From the NCBI GenBank assembly GCA_013397845.1, contig VZTG01007793.1, positions 939,615 through 1,003,614 of the forward strand: 64,000 bases of DNA. Reading direction: 5' to 3'. The notes beneath the pieces were generated by a model. It did not search any database, was not told the origin of the DNA, and was given only the letters and a program-made list of their open reading frames with translations. Shown piece after piece: positions 1 through 13,544 of this stretch. A program made the translations under genes and the position numbers. How positions within the stretch are numbered: the stretch's first letter is position 1; each line of letters opens with the position of its first letter. Source of the stretch: Melanocharis versteri. Its lineage: Eukaryota > Chordata > Aves > Passeriformes > Melanocharitidae.

Positions 1-3000
1 ATTCCAAGGAGATACTTAATAACATCAGGCCCTTACAAAGTAAAGATTCAAGTGTCTGAAAGAATTTTAGCAGAGCTGTGACAAAACCGACCAAACACAA
101 CAACCAATCATTAAGCTTTCTTTAGTTCTGCCTAATATTTGGCATGATCCCATATTTCCCCAAAACCCTCTGGGCTCAGGACTAATGGAACAGTTGCAAA
201 TATCTTTTTTGAGTCTCGCAGTGATGAGCCAAATGTTATTTTGCTTTTTAGTATTTGACTTTCCATCTCAGGTCAGTGCTCTAACATCAGTCAGACTCAA
301 GAGGGTAACTGGAAGTGACATAATTTGCAAAATACACCCTGCAGCACAATGAAAATGATGTAGTTAAATAAAAACAAACAGTTTTCTGGGTAATTGGGAG
401 CTGAACTTATTTATTACAAATTGAATGACTCCACAGATCTACTAAAATGTAGCTTCTGAGCATAACTAGCAAATAGAAAGGCATCATTGCTAGGTGCAGT
501 GTGCTATGTACTAACTTCTCAGGGTAAGCTGGGATCATCAAAAGACTAAAAAAGGAGCTCCAAACATTGTTTCCCACCTTGACCTACCCAGTTGCTGAGA
601 AGACCCCATCAAAAGGGCAGCAGTATCAGGGCTACCTTTTTCCTGGCCTTAAAGGGCTGTTCCAGCAGCTGAAGCTTGCTCAACTGTCAGGAAAAATCTG
701 GTCTGCCCCTGCTCTATGCCTGAGAGGGTAGAGAAGTGATGCTGGGAGGGACTGTTCTGGCATTTAATAACTGGAATATGCTCTTATGCTCAGGACATCC
801 TTTACTGGTCCATTAAACTGACCACAAGGAAATCATTCCACGTGTAGAGCTCTAGAAATCAGTTGCCTATTCCGACTTGATTATAATTCGGATACTTTTA
901 ATATAACAAACTATTGACATTGCCGTTTCTTTATTTTATTAGCCTAGAAAAATGGTTTTCATTTATATCTCTGCCTGGAATGAACTTTCACTTTGAAAAC
1001 TATAAGCAGTTTCAAACCAGAACAGGTAATTTACACACACAAACACACAGAGAAAGCTGACAAAGTGTGCTCTGTTTCACAGTGAGACAGAGTTAAGCCT
1101 TAATGGAATGAAAAGGTAACAGAAAACAAACCAAAAGAACTCAAAAATTTGGTGACATTCTATTTAATTGCAGGGCAGAAGTTGTACTGCCAAAGAATTT
1201 TTTGTCAAATTACAATAATGGAACAAAAAAGAAGCTACCAGTCAACTGAAACTACTGCCAAAATTATGACAGTTCTGTGCCATGGAATATTTTAATATAA
1301 AGACCAAGCTATTTACAAAAAGCTAACAATGAACTAATGATACAATGGAGAAGGAATGTAATGCTGAGCTATTAAGAGACCATTCAGGAATAGGCTCCTG
1401 TATCATGCCAAAGTTTTCACTTACAAAGGTCATTTTTCCTCATTTTACCTATCTCTCAATGTCTCTTTCTCCTCTTGCTATGCTGCTGCTTACTAATGAC
1501 TCCTGTTCTGACCACAGCATGTTTTTGCATCCTTCTTACATATTTTACCAGTAGAGTTGCCATCCTCAGCATTCCATTCACTTGTAACAAAGACATCCCA
1601 AAATATCTTGTGTTGGATCTTTCTAGAAAATATTGCAATAGTTGGCTTTGCATCAGAAGATTTGTCCTGTCCATTAAGACAAATGAGTGGGTTCTCCATG
1701 TGAGGCTGTATTTGTATTAGCTGTATTTAAATGTAGGCCCTACTTAAACCTACTTATTTCTGCCAAGAAAATTTCATACAACTTTATGCAGGTATTTAAG
1801 ACACCTGCAATTGTTCACAGGAATGATACAGAAGTAAAAACCTGGGTAGGTAGGCAGAATCCCTAACCAAAATACAGATTTACTTTTTCTCAACACCAGT
1901 GCACATGCTAGCTCTGATATTTAGGATCCCCTTTGAAGATAGTATACCTAGTTCTGATTTAATATGCAAATGACATTGAGATCCAGCCTGAAAACCAGTA
2001 ATATTCTGGTTCGGTTCAAAGCGCATACCCAGGGAAAAGAATCTGTCATAAAAGGAATGAGAAAGAGTTCTGGATTAGGGTACAAAAAGAACACTGCTTC
2101 AGTTGTTAAATGGCTTCTAACAGAAATCTGCTATGGTAATTTCATTATTACAGATCAAGGGACTTTCTGTAAGTTTTTTTTCTTGCTACTGTAGCTACAC
2201 CATTAATTCTGAAGACACTTAAGAGCTGAATCTTAGTGTGAATAGGCTACAATGCAGACTATTGCACATTAACTTTTTTTTTTAATTTGCTAACATTAAA
2301 AAAGGAAGATTCATCATCCATCCTTTGATGTTTTTTGATCAAATTCATATATGGTGTATGCAGGTTGAACTGTATCTTTTGAGAGAAAGTTAGCTTCACT
2401 TCTCACTGGTACTGGGTTTAGAAAGATAGCAGCTTGAATTGTTGCACTCAGAATAAACCTCCACATTCAGCAGACGATGAGGGAAACAGAATATGCACCA
2501 GCTGAAATTCAGTGACAGATATAAACTAGAAGGACTAAACCTTTTGATCAGCAGTTTTGTTTGCTGTGAAAAAAAACTGTGAGAACCACTCAAAATCTTT
2601 TTTACTGCTTTCCAGTGTTACTCAGAGTTACATGATTCATCTCAGCGAAGGCCTACTTTAGAGGATGACAATGTTTACAGCTAGATGAAAGGTGGCAAGA
2701 CCATACAAGCACCATCATGTGAGTCAGAAAATTATTTTGGATTCACCATTTACTTGCCCTGCATATATTTATCTCTGTACGAACAATATCTGATTTCAAT
2801 GATGACAAAGAACATGCATTTGAGGCTCACACCAGTATTTATTCCTTGAGGAACTAAACTTGGTTTTGGTGTCAGCAGCTGCCTACTTCAAGAAACTCTT
2901 AAAACTTACGTAATCCTATCATATTTCTTCATTTCAAAGAGAAAAAGTACCCAACATATTCATAAGTTCACCACACTGTGTCAAAAGCATAATAAATCAA

Positions 3001-6000
3001 TCTTACTCTCCCCCCTCTTTGTTAGCCACACTTATCCAGTCATAGCACAAAAATATTGCCATGGCAACATATAGTGATAGCAACAACGAATAGCAAAGAC
3101 ATGGAGAGAACATCATTTATGTACAGTCCAGAGGCTTTTACTCACTTGAAACATTGCTGAGAGATTCTGAATAACAAATTAAAATTAGCAAATTTGCAAT
3201 AGCAGAAGAGAGAAAAATAATAAGGGATCTTTCCAAAGAATGCTCTTCTCAGACTCTTTCCATCTTTACGCGCTTGTAACCCCATTTCTCTCATTCTCCC
3301 CTACTGTGGAATGCAGAAACTTTCTGTATCTGCCACCTGGTATATAAATCAAGAATGTTCAGGATGTTGTATACTTTCCAAAAAACTGGAAATGCATTTA
3401 GTTGTGAAACTATAACATCTAGGTGAGAAAATCATGCCTGCAGAAAGCAACATAGTAACTGATATTTTTATGTAGAAAACAGATCTGCCCAAGAGCTGAT
3501 ATGCTAGAGGGCAGGACAAACTGTAGTGAGATTTATGTATTTTATAACCCAAATGTAACTCAGACAACCAATTTCTGACAAGCCATGATGGCAGCTTGGA
3601 AGATTGCTTTCACTGTTGCTACTCAAGGAGAGAAAACAGAATGTTTGATCTTAATGAAGATCTTCTGAAATCAGACAGGTCTTAATGGATACAAAAATAG
3701 CAGCAGAGCAAAAAAAAAGGGGAGAAAAAATTCAAAGATTGCTTCATAGCTTTATCAAGAACTATCTACAGTCAGGGTGTAGATGAACAGAGGTGACGCA
3801 GACATTGGTACCATCAGGTTAGCACGAGATAACAAACCAGTACATTAGGATGTCTCGGAACGGATTTCAGGACAGCAAAGCACTGTTTGTATTAGAAATG
3901 TAATACCCTGCACACACCTGATATCTCTCAGCACAGATTGCTGAATGACTGCAGGGCCTGCAAGGGTCAATTAGGCACAGAGGCCTTTATAGGGATATTA
4001 ATTGCAATGGTGGTTTCTATGTAAGTCAACAATCTCACTGCTGTCACTGAATAAGAAGAAAGAAATGCCCAAAGAATTCCAATAACTAACAGACTGGAAC
4101 CTAGTTCTGTTGCACTTCCCATTACTTTTACAACTCTAACACTTTCATGATATAAACTATTCTGTTTTAACCAAGGAAGATCACACTAAAATTCCTCCTA
4201 TTAGTCTTGGATCTGAACATCAATACAGAAGAAACACCTGATACTAAAGCCAAGAGTAAGTACTACTCAGGGATATTCAGAAGTCATGCAGTATCCAAAA
4301 TCAACAGAAATCTTTCTCATTTTCTCACTTATTTGCTTGCTCCCTCTCTGGGGAATAGTTATTTCTCAGTGGGTGGAATTATGATGTTTGACTTGGCAAT
4401 GCAGTGGAAGCATCACACTGCTTATAATGAAGGCCCAAAGTGCTGTTTCTATTATTGGTAGCTGGTTATGTCACCAGAATGTTCTCACATGTCAAGAGCA
4501 GGTGTCCCCACTGCTGATTATAAATAAAATCATTAGCAGTCAGAATTTGGATTTAAAATGAACGAAGCAGCAAGTGAGTAACTCTTGCACCTCCAAATAA
4601 CAGAATATATCTGAGATCACTTAGCTGTGAGAAGCAAGTTAAAGTTCTATCAAAACTAGAGGAAGGAGAAACCAAACTTGCATACAAAAAAACTAGCTGT
4701 GGGAATGAGAAAGAAAGGCAGGAATGAGAAAACTGAGAGAGCAGCTTGAATGGAGAACAAAGGATTACTTAAATTCCTTCAGTATAAAGTTAAAAGTAAT
4801 ACAGAGACTGAGTGAATTCCAGATCCTTGAAAATCAAATTCAGCTCCTAAAATACAAGCCCAGATGGTTGACTGGTATAAATAAATGCAACTTCATTGGC
4901 CCAAAGGGAACAGTATCAATGCATACCAGCTGAGGTTTTGGAAAATCCGCCTTCTGAGGTTCAATCAACACTCCCAGGTTCTCAGGCCAGTGGACAGAGA
5001 TTTGTAAGATTCATTCCCAACCTACTGTGATGACAAATAGATACAATTACCATTTGTGAGGTAATGAGGAGATCATTGCTCAACACAATCATTCTTCACT
5101 TCATTTTTCATGCTAGAAAATTCTATATATTAACATCACCAAACCCATATTTTGGCAGACTCTGAGGACTTCCACTGAATCTTGCCTGCCAGCTTCTTTC
5201 TATGACTTACCAAATAAGTTATGTACATGGTGCTGCAGAATGAATTTCAGAAAATTACTGGCCTCAAAGAAGTACAGTTGATTTGAATTATTTTAAGAAA
5301 GAAGATATGATCTGCATCAACAGGCCTATAATAAGACACCTTCTCAATGCATTAGTACCAGAAAGCTCTTTTTTGTGTCTCGTCTGTAGGTCTAATGTTG
5401 GCTTGGAGTAACAATTATGAGCAGAAAGGGAGTATTTCAGTATTGCACATTGATTTAGCTCTTGGACTGTGCCCTGAGAATGCAAATTAGGCTACTGTTT
5501 GAGTGAATGACATCTGTGCAACTGGTAAAAATGCACATGTAACTGAACAAATACCATTGACTTCTTTCAAGTCAGCAACAATTCATTAGGAACAGCAAGT
5601 AGCAATGAATCCTGAACTAAGACACTGGAAACATCAAGTCCTGTAGCATTGTTACCCAAGCCTTATGTGCTCATAGAAGCCTAACAACTCGATCAACGAT
5701 GTGATGGATGGCAAAGTGCTATCAGGGTCAGCTTTCTGTTAGTTCCCACCAGCACATCCGATTACTCCCCAGAAGGGAAATCACTCTGTGTAACATATTT
5801 CTCTGCATATCACGGTGTTTATTTCTCTAACTTCAGGTTTGTAGACAAAGTGAACACAGGGAGTAAAAAACAGGGAAAATAAGAACTATTATGCATAACA
5901 GGTGATGGGAGATGAGAGAGCAAAGGCACTTTTAGCTCCTATAGATAGTTGTTGTTTGTTCGGTTTTTTCACCTTCTTGTCTCCATCATCACCAATAAAA

Positions 6001-9000
6001 ATGTATTTCCTGAACAGCAGTGAGGAACATGTAGGGAACATAACAAACCAGTGCAAGCTTTCTCCATGACAATGCTTCCAGGTAAATGAAATTTATGACA
6101 CTAATTTTAATTCAAGGCATAAGTCACAATAACCAGAACACATACCTGACATCTGAAACAATTCCAAAGCTAAGCAAAATACTTGCTTTAATAGTAGGAA
6201 GTAGAAACATTTGGTTAAATAAAAATTTTGCTGGGGACAGTTGCATATGGATTATTCTAGAATCAAACTATTTTTTTAAGAAAACATTGCAGCTGTAGTA
6301 GTACTTTACCGTAAGCAAACCACAGCCATTTAAAACATCTAGTACAGGCAGCAGTGTGAACTGAATCCTAGCAATAGCTGGTCCCACAGAGTGGCAATCA
6401 ATGGCAAAATCTAGTTGGAGACATTTTGTTTCCATAATTATTCCTAGTAAGGTATTTTTTAGCACCTTGAGCAGGTGCTAGTCATCCCATTTTAAAATCA
6501 AAGCCCATCATATAAGAGGCACAACCTGAACTTCCACTGGAAAACTAAGTTATGCACAACTATTTGTGTTTTTTCTCCTTGCACAACCTTGGGAAGCACA
6601 TTTTACACCACTAGGTAGTGTTAAATTGGGCATATCATTACGTAAGCTTACATGTCTCTTTGGAACCCTATTTTAAAGCACTATCACCACACAGATAAAC
6701 TTATAACCTAAATAAATGCATATAACTATCAAAACAACACAGCCTACTTGCTGAGTCCTCTGTTCTGGCTACTTGAGGGACACTTCAAGTCTTTCATGCC
6801 AAAGGCATCATTTTATTTCCCCAATCCTCCAAGGACACTGAGAAGTGAAGTGCTTCTGGAGACTGAGAAGGGGGGAATGCTACCATCCTAGACCTACAAT
6901 ATTTGAGTACTGAAGGCCTCGGAATGAAGGGATACAAGACACCAAGGGAAATATCATCATTAATGATTCCAGAACTGCTTCATGGACAGCCACATGGACA
7001 GCCTGCAGGGGAATGTGGTGCAGCCTCAGGGTGAGCCCCAGGCATCTTTTGACTTGGAGGAAAATACCTCTCCTTTTATTTGGCTGTAGGTAGGTTTTGG
7101 GAAGAACTCACCTGGGAACATCCATGTATCTGAGTTGTGTGTAGGGCCCAAATTCTGGTCTGGGCCACTTCTCTAGTTACAGAATAATGAAAGGAAACAA
7201 AGACATGTAAAGGGTTTCATCCATAATATTGAAGTTGCTATGAAGCATATGCTTTAGTAATCCAGCACAAGCAGTTCAAGATAAAAACATCACTGATTTT
7301 CAGCTAGGAATGTATAACCTATGGTGCTATAATTATGATAATGAAAACATGTTAAAAGATATTCAAGAATAAGTCAAATGGGATCTCTCTAATTTCCTTA
7401 ACCTTATGGATGACTTGCAGAAGAACCTGCAAGCAGACATTTCAGACATATCCTCAGTCTCTATGCTTTGCTGGACACTCGGGCTTCTTACTGCTTTAAT
7501 TGAAACATTGAGTCTGAAGGTTGTTGGGGATTTTTTCTTAAATACTTTAAGTATTTTACTTTACTTTCTCAGGGTCTAAGTACATTCTACATAGCAAGAA
7601 TTAAGCTAATTTTTGTTTGCAGGCTGACGAAATTCACATTCTGATTGTCTTTCTGGCAATAACAACTGTTCCGTCAAAGCTTCTGAAGCTAAATCTGGGT
7701 TTGCTCTTTCATGTTATTTTGTGTGTGACATGCTACTGCCCATCATTATCAGGCATATTAATAAACATACAAGTGTATACTTTACATGCATGCATTTGTT
7801 AAAGGACTTCATATTAGCATCAGGGATACTCTTCTTGTGGACAGACAAGAAAAGATATTCATAGACTACATTTTAAGGTGTTTTAAAACTCACTTTAGAG
7901 ATGCAACACTATTCTTTCAAAGGCAACATTAGCACTGAATTGCAGAAACATGACTTCCAAATGACCTCAAAGCTCTAAGATGACCCACTAACATGAAGTT
8001 CAGTTCAGGAAGAAGAACAATCCTAGGGACAGCATGAAAAATAACAAATATAGGGCATCCTAACTGTATCCTGGGAGTCCTGGAACTCCATAGGGTCTCC
8101 AGACCTCCAAAGATTTGTGCACATACAAACTGTAATAGGCTTTGCAGTAAAACTCTTTGGTCAATTCTCATTCACCTGTTGAACTAATCCACAGTTCCTG
8201 GAGGCCTACCTGGCCTCCAAAGCAAAACAATTCTATAGAACTGACATCAGGACCCTCAGAGGTGGCCTCTTTCAGCCAATGAAAACAAAATGCAGCTGCA
8301 AGTTTAGTTTAGTTATGCTGACTGGAATGCTGAGTTATTGCCCCAAACTCTTCAGGAGAAAGAGAAATGGGCAGGGTGGCACTTCTCTGTTGCTTCTTAC
8401 AGCATTCTCTTCCCTGTGTGGTACTGCCTACCTACCCTTCAAGAAAAGCAACCATTCACGCCTATCTGCAAAGAAGAATGAGTTAAAGGGTATCAGTTGA
8501 CAGAAATTCCTGGAACTATAGACCAACATGGTTTTCTAAAGAGTGTTCACTTTTCTGCTGCTAATGTTGCAAATAAGGAAAAAAAGAAGTATTAAAATTG
8601 CATGTGGAATCTGGTATGTGAAAAGCAGTGTTCTTCCTATCTCTTCCATATGGTCTATACCTCTTATCCTAAGGAGTTCAGAATTGCACAGCAGTATTTT
8701 TGACTCAAGTTCCTGAGCTCCTGGAGGCAGCCTGCAGCCCAGTGAAACTAGAATAAATACGTTCTAAAGTAACGTCAGCAAACTTTTAAAGTGAGCTCTT
8801 TAAACTCAGGAGTCTAAAAGAAAAAAATTAGCTTGCCAGGTGTTTGATTCCAAGCTTTCAAAGTCTAATGCATGACAATACTTTCTCACTATTTAAAAAA
8901 TGCTTTATAGTGAAAAAAAAGGAATTGCACACACTTTTTTTGTATTTTCACATGGGATTTGTTCATTATTGGTGTTAGCAAATGAGCAAAGGAGAAATAT

Positions 9001-10214
9001 TCCTGCTGCAGATCCTATACTCTCACCAAAACTATGCAAGTAAAACTTAAACTTTTTGACTGAATCACAGTAAACATTGCAAGGAATTCACTTGCTCTCT
9101 TCTTGGATCCTCCTCCAGAATAAGCTTTTTGAGTTTGACTATTTTGTACAGAAACACAAACAAAATCTTATATAGCCAGGAAAGTATTCCTAAGTCATAA
9201 ATATAACTTCTGGGCAAACTGAAATTGTTCTCAGAAGGAGATCTCTCAACAGTTGTTTGGTTTGTTTTTCTTTTTCAAATGCTTCTTCTTTTTCTCTTTC
9301 TTTAATACATCCAAATAAAAGGAACAGATGTTAACATACTGCAGCCAAAATTGAAGCAAGCCCTTATGGTCAGGTCTAGCAAGCCAGGAAAGATATCACT
9401 ACAGAGGAAATAATTCCAAAATGGATAAATGAACACAGAAACATAACACTACACAAAGTCTGCAGAACAATCCACTTGGTAGCGGACATATCTGACTCTT
9501 GTGTACTTTTGTAAAGTATGTCAAAGTAATTTTCATTTCCATGTTAAGGATGGACACAGCAACTCTCCTCTCTCCAGGCAGTCTACAGGCCAAGTGCCAC
9601 CTTGACTTACAGCAATCCAAACCTACTGGATGGACAGCAACACTGGCATCAAAACTGGCATCAGTATTTGGCATCTCATGGTAAAATAATGGCAGATCTG
9701 ACACCTAAATTTTAATTATCTTCACAGCCCAATCCTGCTTCTTTGAAAATGACTTTGTAAGACTCACTTGGTCTAATCTAGATCAATATGCCCTGTGTAC
9801 AAACTCTTCCATAACTCAGTAACTGCCACCAACATGACCAAAAAGTTAAGCAGGTACTTAATTTCATGTACGTCCTGCTCACATCACTGCTGGCAACATC
9901 AAATCAGAGCCTCAAAACACAGCTATTTCAGTAGCTGTTCTTTATTACCACACAGTTCATTGCTGGCTAATGAGAATGTCAAGAAATTTCTATCTTGTTG
10001 TAGAAAGGGTAAAGTAATCCTGAGCAACATCTTTAAATAATGCTGTCATATGAATAATGCCCCTCCTTTTCAAAGATAGATCATATCTAGCAGTTATTAA
10101 TTGGAATTTAGTTAGGCATCGAGTTCTTTGTATATAACAGTAGTACACGGACTCCCATGTCTTAAAACCATAGTTTTATTACTTAACACAGCAGAATTGA
10201 AGACATTCAATACG
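1..10214. other. AT-rich noncoding DNA, no gene recognised
   Basis: I see no recognisable protein domain, RNA gene or transposon end in this stretch. Open frames are all under about 100 codons, overlap each other in several frames and have compositions expected of random AT-rich DNA. A short CA-rich run lies near 1032-1050. One chance exon-like pair (acceptor-like AG at about 4203, donor-like GTAAGT at about 4256) frames a short open segment but has no recognisable product. The stretch could be intron or intergenic; the sequence alone does not tell which. Confidence 0.6.
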
Positions 10215-10331
10215 TGGAAAAGCCTAAATCTATAGGAAGATGCTCTGGGATGACTCTGCTTGAGCAGGGAGGTTGACCAGATGACCCACTGTGGTCCCTT
10301 CCAATCTGACCTATTTTGTGACTCTGTGATT
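10215..10331 (+). mobile_element. CR1 LINE 3' end, plus orientation
   Basis: This is the 3' tail of a chicken-repeat-1 non-LTR retroposon. The diagnostic run is seen in order: TTGAGCAGGGAGGTTGACC, then AGATGACC, then GGTCCCTTCCAATCTGACC, then two tandem 8-bp units of the CR1 terminal type (ATTTTGTG, ACTCTGTG). CR1 copies are usually cut off at the 5' end, and this one retains only the untranslated tail; no reverse transcriptase frame is present upstream. Mismatches to the usual avian tail suggest a fairly old copy. The right end is well placed; the left end is approximate. Confidence 0.9.
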
Positions 10332-13301
10332 TTCATACTAATAAAAAATGCAGAGAGAAAAGCAGCATCAATATGCAGATTAAAACGAGGAAAAAGAAAA
10401 ACCTTGGGGTTTTTTAGGCTAAACCTGACTGATTCTACATGAGAAGAATCATTAGATTGTCTTCATGTGGTTGTTTATGCCATGCTATTTCAACAGTATG
10501 TAGCTGAATAGAAAAAAAAAGAAATATTGGAAATATTTAAGCAGGAAAGCTCAAAGCTGTGTCTAAAAAGACAAAAAAAGCCTCTATTTTTTCTAAATGA
10601 AAGCATTTAAAAGTCCATAGAATACGAATTATGTCTGGCTGTCTGGTACAAACTGCTTCTTGGCACTGCAATCATCGAAATAGCTTTCCTATACTAACCC
10701 TAGAGTGAAAGGCTGAAAACAACTTTTATTAGAGGCAGTTCAAGCCTCAAAGTGTTCTTTATGTACAGAGTAATTAGAGGTCAGTTAGTTACTAGTGTCT
10801 TCCTGCTTTATTTAACCTGCTTTGTGCACGAAGAAATCTCAGATCAACAGTAGTCTAAACTGTACAAAGATGCACACAATTTGTGTATTTGACCCAGTCC
10901 TACCCAGCTCTGCAGGGTGTGTGCTGAAGTACCACTATATTGTTTAGACAAACAGTTGGGAAGTCAAGAAAGAGACCACTATTATAGGGCATTTTCTCAA
11001 CCTGGATCAATAAATCAAAAATTACATTAGCAAAGAGATGCATGATCCAGACATAGAAATGAAGTCATAAATCCTTTCATCCTTAAGTCACCAGATCTTT
11101 CTTTTGAGCTGTGCAAAAACTGGTGCTACCCATTTCCTTCTTGGTGGCCAACAGGAAGGAAGTTCACAGTCTCAGCCAGGAGAATGTTGCCCCTGTCAGT
11201 AAAAAATGTCAAAAATCCAACTACTGGATTAAAATAGAGACTGAACTGAGACAATCAGTTCAACAGGATGGCCATATAAAGATGGATACTTCATGTATTA
11301 TATGGCAAAAATATCAGAGGCAGAGAAAATTAGGAACTGCTCTTTTCTCCTCCTCTGTTACCACATTTTTAAGAGACAGACACCAAAGAAATTAGGGCAG
11401 AAGCTGTAATTCTGGAAATGACAGCAGGGGCAAGAGCCTCTGTTAAAGATTTTAACAACAGTTCATAGCTTCACACTGATTTTTACCTTTTATTGGTACC
11501 AAGAGATTTACCTTGAATTCACACTGCCTCTGTATTTATCACCTTTCTTTCCTATTCTTTATTTCAGACTCTCCATTTGCCAATATGTGTTTGTAGATGA
11601 TATTTTTATTGCAGTGGATGTGGTTTTATCTGTTTGAATGGTCTGGCAAAATTCAAAGAGGCTTATGGCACAAAATGAATAGAGTTAATTAACTATTATC
11701 TATAGTATATAACCCTTCTGCATTGAAAAATCTTACTTCAGCAGTCCATCAGTATGATTAGCTCTATATTGTAGCTTCAGTAGAAAACTCCATAAAGTTT
11801 TCTACTCCAAAAATTAGTTGGAGACTAATTAAAGCCAGTTCTGTAAAGTAGACTTAAGCGTTGATCCAACACATGAATTAATCACTTATACAAACTTGTT
11901 CTGTTGGTTTAACATGTTTTCAAGGTTTTTAATCTTTGTATTGTCAGCTCATCCCTCAAGCTAGACACAGCATCTAGCCAGCATTTTGGTTAATTCAAAA
12001 GAAATGCAATCCTTCTGACTTGCCAGGCTGAACTCAAATTTCTGTGACAAATTAAGGAGATTGTAGGTCTAGCATCAAAGAACATGGAACTAGAGTTTCA
12101 AGCTCCAAATGAAAAGGTAAGGGTCTGGAGACAGTCTTAAAACCCGGGGTTGGCTCTCTGTATTAGAGATCCATGAAGGAAAGCCAGAAGTTTCAAGGAA
12201 ATTCACTGAGTAAAATGTGTGTCACTATGACACACAGTCTTGTATGAGACAATTTGCATCATGTTTCGAAAACAGTAATTATATGAGGAAGACTTTACCA
12301 AAATTGTCTTTTATGTGTACATCCACAGTTCTGCTCTCCTGACAGAGCAGAAATTGTATTCCACAGGCTGGGCTGTCAGAGGTGCAGAATGTCCTTCGCT
12401 CTGGCACACATGTGCTCAGATTCTAACTTGCATAACACGCAAGCTCATTGCCCTGTATTTTCCAAATTACTAATATACAAAGAATATAAGACTAAAGCAT
12501 TTTAAAAACAAAAACCAGACCCATCAATAAAATATCTACATGTACTGCAGGTCCGCAGGCCTTCTTAGAGCCCCTTTTCTAAATTCAGACCTCCCTCCAC
12601 AGTTCCAGACATATCTGATTTATCTCTTTCTGCATCCTGTTGCACTGTATGTCATGTGTATGTATAAAACACACACATACATAAGAATACACATAAATCT
12701 TTTTTATAGAGAGAAATCTCCCCAAAGGCAGCATCCTGTAGACTCTAAATCAATTTATTTTAATCTAATCTTCATCTGTAATGGTTTTCTTGGCTGCAGC
12801 CATCAAGGAAACATCCCGGCAGGTGGGAAAGAATGAAAACATATAACATTTGTTTCTAATGGTTCCTTTGCACCATGTAGTTCTGACTTTCCAATACAGA
12901 AATGCCTGCAAACCCCATGAAATATGACTGGGCTTGGAACTGACCTCCAATGCAAACGTACATCTGCAGAGCTGAGAACTCCCTAAAATATGAACATAAA
13001 AATGTCAGAAACTCCTTAAAATATCTTTAAAAATCATTGAAGCAAAGTTGAGAACTGAACTTTTCTACCTAAAAACAAAGCTGAAGTGGAATTTTTCCAT
13101 ATAACAATTTCATTAAATGGAAAGCCTTTTCCATTTCTAAGACTTTTCCTTTCTTCCTCAGTATGCAAGTTTCAAGTCACCCAAATTGGTTTTGTATTAG
13201 GAACTAAGACCACAAGCCCGTAGGAATCTCCATGTATTGTCAGATTTTCACTCCCTGTTGCCAAACTTAGTGCCTTACTAATTGCCTGGGGCTACAGTGC
13301 T
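10332..13301. other. Unique noncoding DNA, no gene recognised
   Basis: No domain-bearing frame, RNA gene or repeat end was identified. A GTAAGG donor-like site after AAAAG occurs near 12117 without a convincing partner acceptor. A CA/ATAC-rich simple tract is present around 12670-12695. The largest open frames (about 95-98 codons near 11.1 and 12.5 kb) look random in composition. Confidence 0.55.
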
Positions 13302-13544
13302 TTGCTTATAGAAACGAATTATTTTCTTGATGGAACAGCAGGATTTGCACCTGCAGAGACTCGGCTTAGGAAGCCTGGCAAGCAATCAAGTGGGCAGCTG
13401 GGGAGCCTTGCTGCCCAGCAGTCTGCAGGACAGGCCTCTGGAAAGCCAGGACACCTGTCAGGTTGCCCGTCAGCTGGTGGGCAGCTCACTGGCAAGGGAG
13501 CTGGCAAAAAAACAACACTCCAGGAGAGCTTAGTCTATGTATAA
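13302..13544. other. GC-rich block open in three frames
   Basis: This block is clearly richer in G and C than the DNA on either side. It is open for about 60-80 codons in two plus frames and one minus frame at once. The plus frames are rich in Gly, Ala, Ser, Gln and Leu, and the minus frame in Pro, Cys and Ala. The word GGGCAGCT occurs twice inside it, and GGCAAG and CTGGCAA also recur. I do not recognise a protein. The simplest reading is an unrecognised repeat or a fragment of a GC-rich exon; simultaneous openness in three frames mostly reflects the scarcity of A+T stop codons. Confidence 0.4.

Noticed and set aside
4190..4260. 52-bp exon between an acceptor-like AG and GTAAGT
   Set aside because: The pyrimidine tract is weak and the encoded piece is too short and featureless to support.
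13325..13365. tRNA-like word GGATTTGCACCTGCAG in the GC-rich block
   Set aside because: No cloverleaf can be drawn around it and the A/B box words are not in place.
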